A DNA stretch of 64,000 nt from Stappia stellulata DSM 5886 (GCF_000423705.1 NZ_AUIM01000010.1:310001-374000); one strand, 5' to 3'; shown: positions 49,237 through 57,927, numbered from the stretch's first letter. Notes: generated by a model not told the origin, from the letters alone. Numbers and translations are program-made.

Positions 49237-50877
49237 TCATGCTTTGCTGTGGCCGGGGGCGGTGTAGGCGCCGGCGAGACGGTTGAAGAGCGTGTTGACG
49301 TAAAGGCCGTTGGCGAGATGAACACGCGCGGCGCGCCAGGACGGCGAGGCGGCGCGCGCCGGCTCAACCATCTGGAACAGCGTCACGACACCGAAGGAGA
49401 CGACCGCCAGCAGCATGACGGCGATCCCGGCGGCATCCGCAGCCGGCGGCGGCGGCAGCACCCCGGCATAGAGCGTTTGCGCCAGGGCATGCAGCGCGAG
49501 ATAGGCGAGCGTGACCGCAGCGGAGACCGCAAGCAGCCGGCCGAGCGGCAGCGGCGGCGTGGCCGCCGTGTCGCCCGTCGCAGCCTCCGCATCTTGCGGG
49601 CCGGCGTGAACCAGCATCAGGGTGAGGCCGAAGACCAGGATCGCGCCCAGCGCGATCGCCTGGGGCGAGGCGGCAGCAGTGCCGGCGGCGGTGTCGGCAA
49701 AAAGCCCCAAGAGGAGCGCCGAGAAGGCGAGCGAGAGCGCGACGGCGACGGTGAGCGCAAGCCCACCGGCAAGAGCGATCCGGCCCGGCGCGGGCGAGAG
49801 CCTGGCCAGCGCCCGGGTCTCGCCGACCGTCTCGGCGGCGCTGCCGGCGGAGAGGAAGGCATGGGCCTTGTAGAGCGAATGGGCGACCAGATGCAGGGTG
49901 GCAAGCGCGAAGAGGCCGAGGCCGCATTGCAGCAGCATGAAACCCATCTGCGCAACCGTGGACCAGGCCAGCGACACCTTGACGCTGGTCTGGGTCAGCA
50001 TCACCACGGCGCCGAAGAGCGCGGTAAAGCCACCGACAATCGCAAGCAGATGCAGCGACGGCGTGAAGAGCATCAGGACATCGGCGAAGCGGATCGCCAG
50101 GAACCCGCCGGCATTGATGATGCCGGCATGCAGCAGCGCGGAGACCGGGGTCGGCGTGTCCATCACCTCCGGCAGCCAGCCGTGGGTGGGGAAAGCCGCC
50201 GACTTGACCAGGGCGGCAAGCGCGATCAGCACCGCCGCGACCCCGACCCCGGCGGGCGCGGCCTCCATCCGTGCGGCCTCGCCAAGGATCGTCGCGATGT
50301 CGGTGGTGGCGAAGGCCAGCGTCAGCGGCACCAGCGCGCCGATCAGAAGCAGGTCGCCAAGCCGGGCGGCGATGAACTTCTTGCGCGCCGCGATCACCGC
50401 CCGCCGCCTGTCCGCGTAGAAGACGAGAAGGCCATGGAGCGCGAGGCTGGTCGCGATCCAGGCGAAGGCCAATTGCACGGTGTTGCCGCTGGTCACCAGC
50501 AGCATCACGGCGGCGAGCGTCAGGCAGAGCCTGCCCATGAAGACCCCCTGCCGGGCATCGCCGTCGAGATAGGTGGTGCTGAAGCGGATCACCACCGCCC
50601 CCACTGTCGCGACAAGCGCCAGCATGGTGACGCTGAGGGCGTCGAGCCGCACCGACAGGCCGATCCCGCCCGCGCCGACCAGCGGCGAGGTGAGCGGCCC
50701 CAAGATCACGAGCACAACGGCACAGGCAAGGGCTGCGGCAAGCGCGACAAGGGATGCGATGCCGGCGAATGCAAGCGCGCGGCGCGGGCGCATGCCCGGA
50801 TCCTTGCGTGCGACATAGGCGGCACCCAGCAGGGCGGCAGGTGCGAGAAAGGGAAGAAAAGCAACCATCGGGGTCAT
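49237..50877 (-). CDS. dabB: DabB, NuoL/MrpA-like proton-translocating subunit
   Basis: A 546-residue membrane protein of the complex I NuoL/Mrp antiporter family: about 14 helices, with the Proton_antipo_M signature ALVKSAAFPTHGWLPEVMDTPTPVSALLHAGIINAGGF (shown in part: FPTHGWLPEVMD and SALLHAG). In Dab systems it energises CO2 uptake with the cation gradient. It is shorter than NuoL and pairs with dabA directly downstream, confirming the type. Two candidate ATGs are 10 bases apart; the upstream one is used. Confidence 0.9.
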   Translation of the reverse strand: MTPMVAFLPFLAPAALLGAAYVARKDPGMRPRRALAFAGIASLVALAAALACAVVLVILGPLTSPLVGAGGIGLSVRLDALSVTMLALVATVGAVVIRFSTTYLDGDARQGVFMGRLCLTLAAVMLLVTSGNTVQLAFAWIATSLALHGLLVFYADRRRAVIAARKKFIAARLGDLLLIGALVPLTLAFATTDIATILGEAARMEAAPAGVGVAAVLIALAALVKSAAFPTHGWLPEVMDTPTPVSALLHAGIINAGGFLAIRFADVLMLFTPSLHLLAIVGGFTALFGAVVMLTQTSVKVSLAWSTVAQMGFMLLQCGLGLFALATLHLVAHSLYKAHAFLSAGSAAETVGETRALARLSPAPGRIALAGGLALTVAVALSLAFSALLLGLFADTAAGTAAASPQAIALGAILVFGLTLMLVHAGPQDAEAATGDTAATPPLPLGRLLAVSAAVTLAYLALHALAQTLYAGVLPPPPAADAAGIAVMLLAVVSFGVVTLFQMVEPARAASPSWRAARVHLANGLYVNTLFNRLAGAYTAPGHSKA

Positions 50878-50954
50878 GTGAGCCTCCAGAACGATCCGTC
50901 CGGCAGGGGATAGCAGAGGCAAAACGATCTATTAAATTCATTGTCTGGATGTTA

Positions 50955-50975
50955 TCGTTCCAAAAAAAGGAACGA
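50955..50975. promoter_or_regulatory. Palindrome over the LysR ribosome-binding region
   Basis: TCGTTCC-A7-GGAACGA is a perfect 7-bp inverted repeat ending 5 nt before the LysR ATG, overlapping its AAAGGA. AACGAT/ATCGTT copies occur nearby. It could be an autoregulatory operator or an RNA hairpin limiting translation. Confidence 0.5.
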
Positions 50976-50979
50976 CTGA

Positions 50980-51930
50980 ATGGCCGCGCTGAACTACAAT
51001 CACCTGCGCTATTTCTGGGCCGTGGCGCATGAGGGCAACCTGACCCGCACCGCCGAGCGGCTGAATGTGTCGCAATCGGCGCTGTCGACGCAGATCCAGA
51101 AGCTTGAGGCACAGGTCGGTCATGCGCTCTTCCTGCGGCGCGGCAAGCAATTGCATCTTACCGAGGCGGGGCGGATCGCGCTCGACCATGCGGATGCGAT
51201 CTTCGCAGCCGGCGCGGAGCTGGTGGCGACCCTGACCGGAAGCGGCGCGCCGGCGCGTCAGGTCATTCGCGTCGGCGCGCTGTCGACGCTCTCGCGCAAC
51301 TTTCAGGTCGCTTTTCTGAAGCCGCTTTTGTCGCGCCAGGACGTCGAGGTGGTGCTGCGCTCGGCAAGCCTCGGCGAATTGATCGCGGCACTCGAAGCCC
51401 TGCGCCTCGACGTGATCCTCGTCAACCAGCCTCCGGCACGCGACGCGGCCACGCCCTGGATTGCGCACCGGCTCGCCGAACAGCCGGTCAGCCTGGTGGG
51501 CACACCGCATCGCACCGAACCACATGCCGGCGACCTCATGCGGTTGATTTCCGACAACCCGCTGATCCTGCCGCCGCTGGAAAGCAGCGTGCGCACGGGC
51601 TTCGACGCTCTGGTCGACCGCCTCGGCCTGCGCCCGAGGATCGCGGCGGAAGTCGACGACATGGCGATGATGCGCCTTCTTGCGCGCGAGGACATGGGGC
51701 TTGCGGTCGTCCCGCCAATTGTTGTTCAGGACGAACTGGCAAGCGGCCGGCTGCGCGAGGCGGCGAGGCTTCCCGCCCTTGGCGAGACCTTTTACGCGGT
51801 AACGCAGGCACGCCGCTTCCCCAATCCCCTGGTCGCGGAGCTGCTTCGGGAGGTGGAAGGCGACACGGACGCGACCGCAGGGCGGACACGTCCGGAAGGA
51901 GACGGCGTGGCGGATACACCCCCACACTGA
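50980..51930 (+). CDS. LysR-family regulator divergent from dabB (NhaR-like)
   Basis: A 316-residue LTTR. The N-terminal winged HTH (MAALNYNHLRYFWAVAHEGNLTRTAERL and SQSALSTQIQKLE, shown in part) resembles the NhaR subgroup; the effector domain (about 90-300) follows. It is divergent from dabAB with a 102-bp gap, the usual position for the regulator of an inducible operon. In other bacteria LysR genes accompany dab loci, so control by CO2/bicarbonate status is an inference. The C-terminal tail is low in complexity. Confidence 0.9.
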   Translation: MAALNYNHLRYFWAVAHEGNLTRTAERLNVSQSALSTQIQKLEAQVGHALFLRRGKQLHLTEAGRIALDHADAIFAAGAELVATLTGSGAPARQVIRVGALSTLSRNFQVAFLKPLLSRQDVEVVLRSASLGELIAALEALRLDVILVNQPPARDAATPWIAHRLAEQPVSLVGTPHRTEPHAGDLMRLISDNPLILPPLESSVRTGFDALVDRLGLRPRIAAEVDDMAMMRLLAREDMGLAVVPPIVVQDELASGRLREAARLPALGETFYAVTQARRFPNPLVAELLREVEGDTDATAGRTRPEGDGVADTPPH

Positions 51931-51972
51931 TCGCCGTTTCCGCTTTTTCCGACCCTGCATTAGGTTCATCGC

Positions 51973-52353
51973 ATGACACAGGACACCTCCCCCGCCCGCG
52001 TCCGGTTGCGGCTTGTCTTCAGCCCGGACTTCGCGCTCGGCCCCGGCAAGGCGGACCTGCTGGAAGGCATTGCCGAGACCGGCTCGATCGCGGCGGCCGG
52101 CCGACGCATGGGCATGAGCTACAAGCGCGCCTGGTCGCTTGTGGAAAGCCTCAACACCGCCTTTGCCGCCCCGCTCGTGACGCGCAGCCGGGGCGGAGCG
52201 AAAGGCGGCGGAGCCTCGCTGACGCAAACGGGTGAGCAGGTCCTGTCCCACTATCGTTCTGCCGAACGCGTGGCGGCCGATGCCGCAAGAGACGATGTCG
52301 GGATCCTGCGCGACCTGTTCCGGACCGAGGCTCGGGATGGCAAAGCCGATTGA
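51973..52353 (+). CDS. Short ModE-like (HTH-only) molybdate regulator
   Basis: A 126-residue protein with only the ModE N-terminal HTH: LLEGIAETGSIAAAGRRMGMSYKRAWSLVESLN is the typical core (shown in part). The ~140-residue molybdate-binding Di-MOP domains of full ModE are absent, as in a common alphaproteobacterial short form (MopA/MopB-like regulators are longer). It lies just upstream of modABC and a Mo-box-like palindrome separates it from modA. It probably represses modABC, but sensing without the ligand domain is unclear. Confidence 0.82.
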   Translation: MTQDTSPARVRLRLVFSPDFALGPGKADLLEGIAETGSIAAAGRRMGMSYKRAWSLVESLNTAFAAPLVTRSRGGAKGGGASLTQTGEQVLSHYRSAERVAADAARDDVGILRDLFRTEARDGKAD

Positions 52354-52371
52354 CAGGCATTGCCGCCGGGG

Positions 52372-52397
52372 GCGATATGTTTCATCAGACATATCGC
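52372..52397. promoter_or_regulatory. Mo-box-like operator upstream of modA
   Basis: GCGATATGT and its exact complement ACATATCGC flank eight bases. This resembles the known ModE site (ATCGCTATATA, spacer, TATATAACGAT-like) in layout and core. It lies 28 bp before the modA start and 18 bp after the modE-like stop. Confidence 0.7.
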
Positions 52398-52425
52398 CTC
52401 GCTGCCGCTCCGGAGTTCGTTTCCC

Positions 52426-53211
52426 ATGCCGTCACGCCTGCCTCTCGCGGTCCGATGCCTCTGCCTCGCTCTCGCACTTGCGCTTGCATCCGCGACCGCG
52501 CGCCCGGCAAACGCGGAGGCGCTCACGGTCTTTGCCGCAGCAAGCCTGAAGACCGCGCTCGACGATGTGGCCGGGCTCTGGCGGCGCGAGACGGGTACGG
52601 AGATCGCGGTTTCCTATGCCGGGAGTTCCGCGCTGGCCCGCCAGATCGAGGCCGGCGCGCCGGCGGATCTCTTCATCTCCGCCAATCCCGGCTGGATGGA
52701 CCGGCTGGAAGCAGACGGGTTTTTGCGTGCGGAAAGCCGTCGCGATCTTCTCACCAATTCCATCGTCCTGATCGCCCACGGGCGCGACGCCACCCCGCTC
52801 GCCCTGTCGCCGGACCTCGACCTTTCCGGCCTCATCGGCGATGGCCGCCTCGCCATGGCGCTGGTCGACGCGGTTCCGGCCGGGATCTACGGCAAGGCGG
52901 CGCTGGAGACGCTGGAGCTGTGGGAGCAGGTCGCGCCGAAAGTGGCGCAGGCCGACAATGTGCGCGCCGCGCTTGCGCTCGTCGCCATCGGCGAAGCCCC
53001 CTTCGGCATCGTCTATGCGACCGATGCATTGGCCGAAACGCGCGTGAGCGTCGCCGCGCGCTTTCCAGCCGACACGCATCCGCCGATCCTTTATCCTGCG
53101 GCCGTGACGGCCGACAGCGACGCACCGGATGCCCTCCCGTTTCTGGCGTTTCTGGAGAGCGCCGGCGCGCGTGCAATCTTCGAACGGCACGGATTTTCGC
53201 CCGCGCCCTGA
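52426..53211 (+). CDS. modA: Molybdate ABC transporter, periplasmic binding protein
   Basis: Captures molybdate/tungstate in the periplasm. The 261 residues start with a cleavable signal peptide (cleavage after ANA, about residue 30). The mature protein starts EALTVFAAASLKTALDDVA, typical of ModA; the oxyanion-binding positions AGSSALARQIEAGAPADLFISA and DAVPAGIYGKAALE follow. It is the first gene of modABC, after a Mo-box palindrome. Start: the ATG following the palindrome. Confidence 0.94.
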   Translation: MPSRLPLAVRCLCLALALALASATARPANAEALTVFAAASLKTALDDVAGLWRRETGTEIAVSYAGSSALARQIEAGAPADLFISANPGWMDRLEADGFLRAESRRDLLTNSIVLIAHGRDATPLALSPDLDLSGLIGDGRLAMALVDAVPAGIYGKAALETLELWEQVAPKVAQADNVRAALALVAIGEAPFGIVYATDALAETRVSVAARFPADTHPPILYPAAVTADSDAPDALPFLAFLESAGARAIFERHGFSPAP

Positions 53212-53240
53212 CCCTGCAACCCCGGGGAGACGAGACCCGC

Positions 53241-53936
53241 ATGCCGTTCCTTTCCGCAGACGAATGGACCGCCGTCGCGCTTTCGCTCCAGGTCTCCGTC
53301 TGGGCGACGCTGGCAAGCCTGCCCGTCGGCATTCTCGTCGCGCTGGCGCTGGCACGCGGCGATTTTCCGGGAAAACAGATCCTCAACGGACTGGTTCATC
53401 TGCCGCTGATCCTGCCGCCGGTGGTGACGGGCTACATCCTGCTTGTCACCTTCGGCCGGCGCGGCCCCGTCGGCGGCTTTCTGGAAGAGCAGCTTGGCAT
53501 CGTGCTGGCGTTCCGCTGGACCGGGGCGGCGCTCGCGGCCGCGATCATGGCGTTTCCGCTGATGGTGCGCGCCATACGGCTGGCGATCGAGGCGGTCGAT
53601 CCGAAGCTCGAGCAGGCCGCCGGCACGCTCGGCGCGTCGCGCCTGCTGGTTTTTGTCACGGTCACCCTGCCGCTGATCCTGCCCGGCATCATTGCAGGGG
53701 CCGTGCTCGCCTTCGCGAAAGCCATGGGCGAATTCGGCGCAACGATCACCTTCGTCTCCAACATTCCCGGCCAGACGCAAACCCTGCCGACGGCGATCTA
53801 CGCCTTCCTGCAGGTGCCCGGCGGCGAGGCCTCGGCGCTGCGGCTGGTGCTGATTTCCGTGGCCGTTGCCATGAGCGCGCTGATCGTCTCGGAAGGCGTC
53901 GCCCGCCTCGTCGCCAGACGGATCCGCGGGTCATGA
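53241..53936 (+). CDS. modB: Molybdate ABC transporter, permease
   Basis: Inner-membrane permease, 231 residues, with about five helices and the EAA loop (LEQAAGTLGASRLLVFVTVTLPLILPG). The start LSADEWTAVALSLQVSVWATLASLPVG is the usual ModB N-terminus. GGGGAGACGAGACCCGC precedes the ATG. Its stop overlaps the modC start (ATGA), so the two are translationally coupled. Confidence 0.95.
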   Translation: MPFLSADEWTAVALSLQVSVWATLASLPVGILVALALARGDFPGKQILNGLVHLPLILPPVVTGYILLVTFGRRGPVGGFLEEQLGIVLAFRWTGAALAAAIMAFPLMVRAIRLAIEAVDPKLEQAAGTLGASRLLVFVTVTLPLILPGIIAGAVLAFAKAMGEFGATITFVSNIPGQTQTLPTAIYAFLQVPGGEASALRLVLISVAVAMSALIVSEGVARLVARRIRGS

Positions 53937-55060
53937 GCCTCTCCCTCGCCGTCACCCACGGGTTTCCGGGCTTTTCGCTCGATGTCGCCTTCGACGCGCC
54001 GCCCGGCGTCACCGCGCTCTTCGGCCGGTCGGGCTCGGGCAAGACCACGCTGGTCAATGCGGTCGCCGGCCTGATCCGGCCCGATACGGCGCGCATCGCG
54101 GTCAACGGCACCGTTCTGCACGACAGCGCCGCCGGCGTGTGGGTGCCGCCGCACAAGCGCCGCATCGGCTACGTCTTTCAGGAAGGCCGGCTGTTTCCCC
54201 ATCTCAACGTGGCGGGCAACCTCGCCTATGGCGGCTGGTTCGCGCCGCGCGGCGCGGTCAAGGGCGCGGAAACCCGGCGCGTTGTCGAAATGCTGGGGCT
54301 TGGTGCGTTGCTCGACCGCCGCCCCGCGACGCTGTCGGGCGGGGAAAAACAGCGCGTTGCAATCGGCCGGGCGCTGTTGAGCGCGCCGCGCCTGCTGTTG
54401 ATGGACGAGCCGCTCGCCGCCCTCGACGACGCCCGCAAGGCGGAGATCCTGCCCTATCTGGAACGGCTGCGCGACGAGACCGACATTCCGGTTCTCTATG
54501 TCAGCCATTCTGTCACCGAAGTGGCGAGGCTTGCGACCACCGTGGTCTCGCTCAGCGACGGGCGCACCACCCGCGTCGGCAGTCCGGCGGAGGTTCTTGC
54601 CGATCCGCGGGCGGTGCCGACGCTTGGCATTCGCGATGCCGGCGCCATGGTCTCCGCCGTCATCCTTCGCCACGCGGACGACGGCCTGAGCGAGCTGGAC
54701 GGACCCGGCGGCACGCTGCTGTTGCCGCGCATCGCCGCGCCGGAAGGCACAAGCATACGCGTGCGCATCCACGCCCATGACGTGATCCTGGCACGCGAGG
54801 CGCCGACCGGCATCTCCGCCTTGAACGTATTGAAGGTGACGGTCGCGGCGGTGCGCGCCGGCGAGGGCCCCGGCATGGTGGTGCAACTTGACGCGGGCGG
54901 AGAGCGGCTTCTGGCGCGCATCACCCGACGCTCGGCGAAGGCGCTCGACATCGCGCCGGGACTTGCGTGTTATGCCATCCTCAAGTCCGTGGCCGTGGCG
55001 CCGGAGGATATCTGGATCGCCGGGGGCGAGGACGCCCGCCCGCAGGCGGACACCCGCTAG
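53933..55060 (+). CDS. modC: Molybdate ABC transporter, ATPase
   Basis: Energises the importer. The 375 residues carry Walker A FGRSGSGKTTLVNAV (about 30-44), the Q-loop VFQEGRLFPHL, signature LSGGEKQRVAIGRALL, Walker B LLLMDEPLAALDD and a C-terminal TOBE (Mop-like) domain (about 290-360) that binds oxyanion for feedback. The gene ends in a CTAG shared with the convergent antiporter stop. Confidence 0.95.
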   Translation: MSLSLAVTHGFPGFSLDVAFDAPPGVTALFGRSGSGKTTLVNAVAGLIRPDTARIAVNGTVLHDSAAGVWVPPHKRRIGYVFQEGRLFPHLNVAGNLAYGGWFAPRGAVKGAETRRVVEMLGLGALLDRRPATLSGGEKQRVAIGRALLSAPRLLLMDEPLAALDDARKAEILPYLERLRDETDIPVLYVSHSVTEVARLATTVVSLSDGRTTRVGSPAEVLADPRAVPTLGIRDAGAMVSAVILRHADDGLSELDGPGGTLLLPRIAAPEGTSIRVRIHAHDVILAREAPTGISALNVLKVTVAAVRAGEGPGMVVQLDAGGERLLARITRRSAKALDIAPGLACYAILKSVAVAPEDIWIAGGEDARPQADTR

Positions 55061-56274
55061 CCCCGCTCCTCCGGCGGTGCCGCGCCGGCCTCGCCGAGGC
55101 GGGTGAGGACGAAGGCCGTGACCAGCGGGCCGAAGAGCTCGAAGACCACCGTTGTCGCCACCGTCACGGTGATGATCGCGTCGGCATGCGCGGGAAGGGC
55201 GCTGGCGCCGACGAGCGCCATGCCGAGCGCGACGCCGGCCTGCGGCAGCAGAGACAGGCCGAAGAGCCGCGCCTGCGCCGAGGTCAGACCGCCGAGCCGC
55301 CCGCCGAGCCAGCCGCCGGCGAAGCGGCCCGCGACACGAAACAGGATGAAGGCGAGCCCCAGCGGACCGGCGACCACCACGGCCGCGAGATCGACCGACG
55401 CACCGGCCAGCACGAAGAACAGGATCAGGAACGGCCAGCTGACATATTCGATCTCGTGAAAGGGCCGGTCGTGATGCTTGGCGAGATTGACGATGACGAC
55501 GCCGGCGGTCATGCCGGCGAGCAACGCGGAGACATCGAGCCACATCGACACGCCGGCGCAGACCAGAACAAGGCCGAGCGCCTCGGCCAGCGTCGGCTCG
55601 CCGGGCTGGATCCGCCCCGTGAGCAGCGATGCCGGGAGCCCGATGACAAGCCCGACGGCAATCGCCCCGCCGACATCCGCGATCCCCTCGCCCAGCGCGA
55701 CGAGAACGCCCTCCGACCCGATACCCACAAGGCCGAGCACGACGGAAAAGACGATCACGCCCCAGGCATCGTCGATGGCGACCACGCCGAGGAGCACACG
55801 CGTGACCGGCCCGTCGGCACGCGCGGAGCGCACGACATCGCGCGTCGCGGCCGGATCGGTGGCGAGCGCGATCCCGGCAAGCAGCAGCGAAAGGGCGATT
55901 GGAACGCCGAAGAGCGACAGTCCCAGTGTCATCACCGCGAAAGATGCGGCGATAACGGCGAGCGACACCGCCAGGATGGCGCGGCCATGCGCCTTCAACC
56001 GCGGGCGCGAGAGTTCCCCGCCAAGCAGGAAGGCGATCATTGTCAGCGTGAGGGTGGCGGTGGGGTCACGCCAGCCGTTGGCGGCCACGGGCAGCAGATC
56101 CAGGACCGACGGTCCGACCAGGATACCGAAGAGAACCAGAAGCGTGATGCGCGGCAGCCGTGTCATCCGGCCGATGGCATCCAGTCCGATGCCTGCCAGC
56201 ACGAGCAGTCCGAAGGTCAGGAAGAGGAGGCTGGTGTCCACAACTGGCGGCCGATCATTGGAGGGTCGCTGCAT
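55057..56274 (-). CDS. Cation:proton antiporter (CPA2/KefB-like, no NAD domain)
   Basis: A 405-residue monovalent cation:proton antiporter with about 12 helices. The family core LLAGIALATDPAATRDVVRSA (shown in part) resembles the ND/DD ion-binding region with Asp in GVVAIDDAWGVIVFS. There is no C-terminal TrkA_N domain, so it is not a full Kef. The cation (Na+, K+ or Li+) is unknown. The start is uncertain: ATG at MQRPSNDRPPVV or the GTG at V-DTSLLFLTF 10 codons later. Confidence 0.85.
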   Translation of the reverse strand: MQRPSNDRPPVVDTSLLFLTFGLLVLAGIGLDAIGRMTRLPRITLLVLFGILVGPSVLDLLPVAANGWRDPTATLTLTMIAFLLGGELSRPRLKAHGRAILAVSLAVIAASFAVMTLGLSLFGVPIALSLLLAGIALATDPAATRDVVRSARADGPVTRVLLGVVAIDDAWGVIVFSVVLGLVGIGSEGVLVALGEGIADVGGAIAVGLVIGLPASLLTGRIQPGEPTLAEALGLVLVCAGVSMWLDVSALLAGMTAGVVIVNLAKHHDRPFHEIEYVSWPFLILFFVLAGASVDLAAVVVAGPLGLAFILFRVAGRFAGGWLGGRLGGLTSAQARLFGLSLLPQAGVALGMALVGASALPAHADAIITVTVATTVVFELFGPLVTAFVLTRLGEAGAAPPEERG

Positions 56275-56338
56275 CCTACCGGCATGCTGGGCGCGATCAA
56301 GCCATGTCGGCCATGCGCGGGGCCCGCGCGCGGCATTT

Positions 56339-56370
56339 CTTGAAACGCGCGACCCAACCCGCCATATATA
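56339..56370 (+). promoter_or_regulatory. Heat-shock (RpoH-type) promoter of the Hsp20 gene
   Basis: CTTGAA followed after 17 bp by CCATATATA: close to the sigma-32 consensus. It gives a leader of about 120 nt before the Hsp20 start. Confidence 0.7.
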
Positions 56371-56478
56371 GGCATGAAAGGGGCATGGCGCCCCGGCCGG
56401 ATGCCACAACCGGGTCCGGTTTGCTTGAACGTCCCGACGCGTCACAACCCGGCGTGCGGGTCGGATCGCAACAGGCCG

Positions 56479-56490
56479 CTTTGAAAAAGG
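56479..56490 (+). promoter_or_regulatory. Small hairpin pairing the Hsp20 ribosome-binding site
   Basis: CUUU-GAAA-AAGG can pair the Shine-Dalgarno AAGG with a U-run across a GAAA tetraloop (four pairs, one G-U). It is reminiscent of fourU RNA thermometers but very short; speculative. Confidence 0.3.
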
Positions 56491-56495
56491 GCTTC

Positions 56496-56930
56496 ATGAA
56501 CATGACGCGCATGTCTGCGTTTTCCAGTCCGCTTCTGCTTGGCTTCGAGGACATCGAACGGGTTCTCGACAGGGTCAGCAAGGGTGCCAATGACGGCTAC
56601 CCGCCTTACAACATCGAGCGCCTGCCGAAGGACGGACAACACGGCGAGATCATCCGCATCACGCTTGCGGTGGCCGGCTTCACCCGCGACCAGCTCGACG
56701 TCAGCGTCGAGGAAAGCCAGCTGGTGATCCGGGGTCGCCAGGAAGACGACAAGACCCGCCAGTTCCTGCATCGCGGGATCGCGGCGCGTCAGTTCCAGCG
56801 TGCCTTCGTGCTCGCCGAAGGAATCGAAATCCTCGGCGCGGACCTCAAGGACGGACTGCTCTCGATCGACCTCGCCCGCCCGGAACCCGAACGTATCGTG
56901 CGCCGCATCGAAATCGACGCCCGAGACTGA
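56496..56930 (+). CDS. Small heat shock protein (Hsp20/IbpA-like)
   Basis: ATP-independent holdase of 144 residues. The alpha-crystallin domain spans about 40-130 (IIRITLAVAGFTRDQLDVSVEESQLVIRG), with an N-terminal LLLGFEDIERVLDRVSKGANDGYPPYNIER arm typical of rhizobial class A sHsps (shown in part). The C-terminal I-x-I-like end is present as IEID. A sigma-32 promoter lies upstream and a DUF1150 gene downstream, the usual arrangement in alphaproteobacteria. The first of three in-frame ATGs is used, with AAAGGG upstream. Confidence 0.93.
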   Translation: MNMTRMSAFSSPLLLGFEDIERVLDRVSKGANDGYPPYNIERLPKDGQHGEIIRITLAVAGFTRDQLDVSVEESQLVIRGRQEDDKTRQFLHRGIAARQFQRAFVLAEGIEILGADLKDGLLSIDLARPEPERIVRRIEIDARD

Positions 56931-57040
56931 CGACGCATCCGCATGTGGTCTCGCCCGTGCCCTCGCCGGTGCGGATCGCGGCCGTGCGGCCAGGGACCGG
57001 CGGCCCTCACCGGCCGGCCACTTTGGTAAGGAGCTTCGCG

Positions 57041-57289
57041 ATGAGCGATCAAACGCATATGCAGCCTGGAGAGTTCAAGGCCCTTGGCGCCGGCCAGATC
57101 GCCTACGTCAAGGCCATGACCTCCGATGACCTTTCGAACCTGTTTCCGGATGCCCCCAGCATGGAACCGGGACTGAAACTCTGGGTTTTGCTCAACGCAG
57201 ACGGAACGCCCATCATGCTGAGCGACAGCAAGGAAGTGGCGCTTGCCAATGCGGCCGAGCATGAACTTCATACGGTCGCGCTTCACTGA
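57041..57289 (+). CDS. DUF1150 family protein, partner of Hsp20
   Basis: An 82-residue protein of a family conserved in alphaproteobacteria almost always next to an Hsp20 gene: FKALGAGQIAYVKAMTSDDL, and LKLWVLLNADGTPIMLSDSKEVAL. Function unknown. TAAGGAG lies before the ATG. A bidirectional terminator follows. The context suggests a role in heat-shock physiology, possibly cooperating with the sHsp. Confidence 0.88.
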   Translation: MSDQTHMQPGEFKALGAGQIAYVKAMTSDDLSNLFPDAPSMEPGLKLWVLLNADGTPIMLSDSKEVALANAAEHELHTVALH

Positions 57290-57323
57290 ACGCCGGCGCA
57301 GCCGTTCTCGATACGCCCAAATG

Positions 57324-57358
57324 AAAAAGCGCCTGCCGGCAACGGCGGGCGCTTTTTT
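57324..57358. terminator. Bidirectional terminator between DUF1150 and ptsN
   Basis: A 10-bp stem (one G-U pair, GCAA loop) flanked by A5 and T6, so T-runs exist on both strands. It serves both convergent genes. Confidence 0.85.
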
Positions 57359-57383
57359 CATGTCCGTTGAAAAGGAAAAGCGG

Positions 57384-57848
57384 TCAGGCCGCGTTGGAGG
57401 CCACCTGCTGGGTCAGAAGCGTATAGAGCGCGGATGCATCGTCGCTTGCCCTGAGCTTTGCCACGGTACCGGGATCGCGCATGCGCCGGGCAATGCGGGC
57501 CAGGGCCTTGAGATGATCGGCACCGGCGCCCTCGGGCGCCAGAAGCACGAACACAAGATCGACCGGCTGGTCGTCGAGCGCATCGAAATCGATCGGCTTG
57601 TCGAGACGCGCGAACAGGCCGACGAGGCGATCCAGCGCGACCAGCTTGCCGTGCGGAATGGCAATGCCGTTGCCGACGCCGGTCGACCCGAGACGCTCGC
57701 GCTGAAGCAGCGTGTCGAAGATGTCGCGTTCGGGCAGCCCGGTAACGGCCGCAGCCTTGGCCGCAAGCTCCTGCAGAGCCTGTTTCTTACTGTTGGCCTT
57801 GAGACTGGGAACAACCGCTCGCGGCGAAATGAGATCGCTAAGATCCAT
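57384..57848 (-). CDS. ptsN: PTS IIA-like nitrogen regulatory protein
   Basis: Regulatory EIIA(Ntr), 154 residues, phosphorylated on His66 in GIAIPHGKL. The EIIA fold is clear from SKKQALQELAAKAAAVTG and DLVFVLLAPEGAGADHLKALARIAR. It controls potassium and nitrogen-linked functions in proteobacteria. The ATG MDLSDLISP was chosen; the frame extends upstream into the hpf region. It follows hpf by 79 nt, the conserved rpoN-hpf-ptsN order. Confidence 0.95.
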   Translation of the reverse strand: MDLSDLISPRAVVPSLKANSKKQALQELAAKAAAVTGLPERDIFDTLLQRERLGSTGVGNGIAIPHGKLVALDRLVGLFARLDKPIDFDALDDQPVDLVFVLLAPEGAGADHLKALARIARRMRDPGTVAKLRASDDASALYTLLTQQVASNAA

Positions 57849-57927
57849 GATTCGACCCGTGGGTTTGAGCATAGGGACGTGGCACGGGGTTTCGCGCGCA
57901 CCTGCGCGCGAAACCGCCTGGCGCCAC

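Noticed and set aside
56370-56495. ROSE element upstream of Hsp20
   Set aside because: The conserved ROSE 3' hairpin with its U(U/C)GCU motif facing the Shine-Dalgarno sequence was not found; only a short fourU-like pairing was seen.
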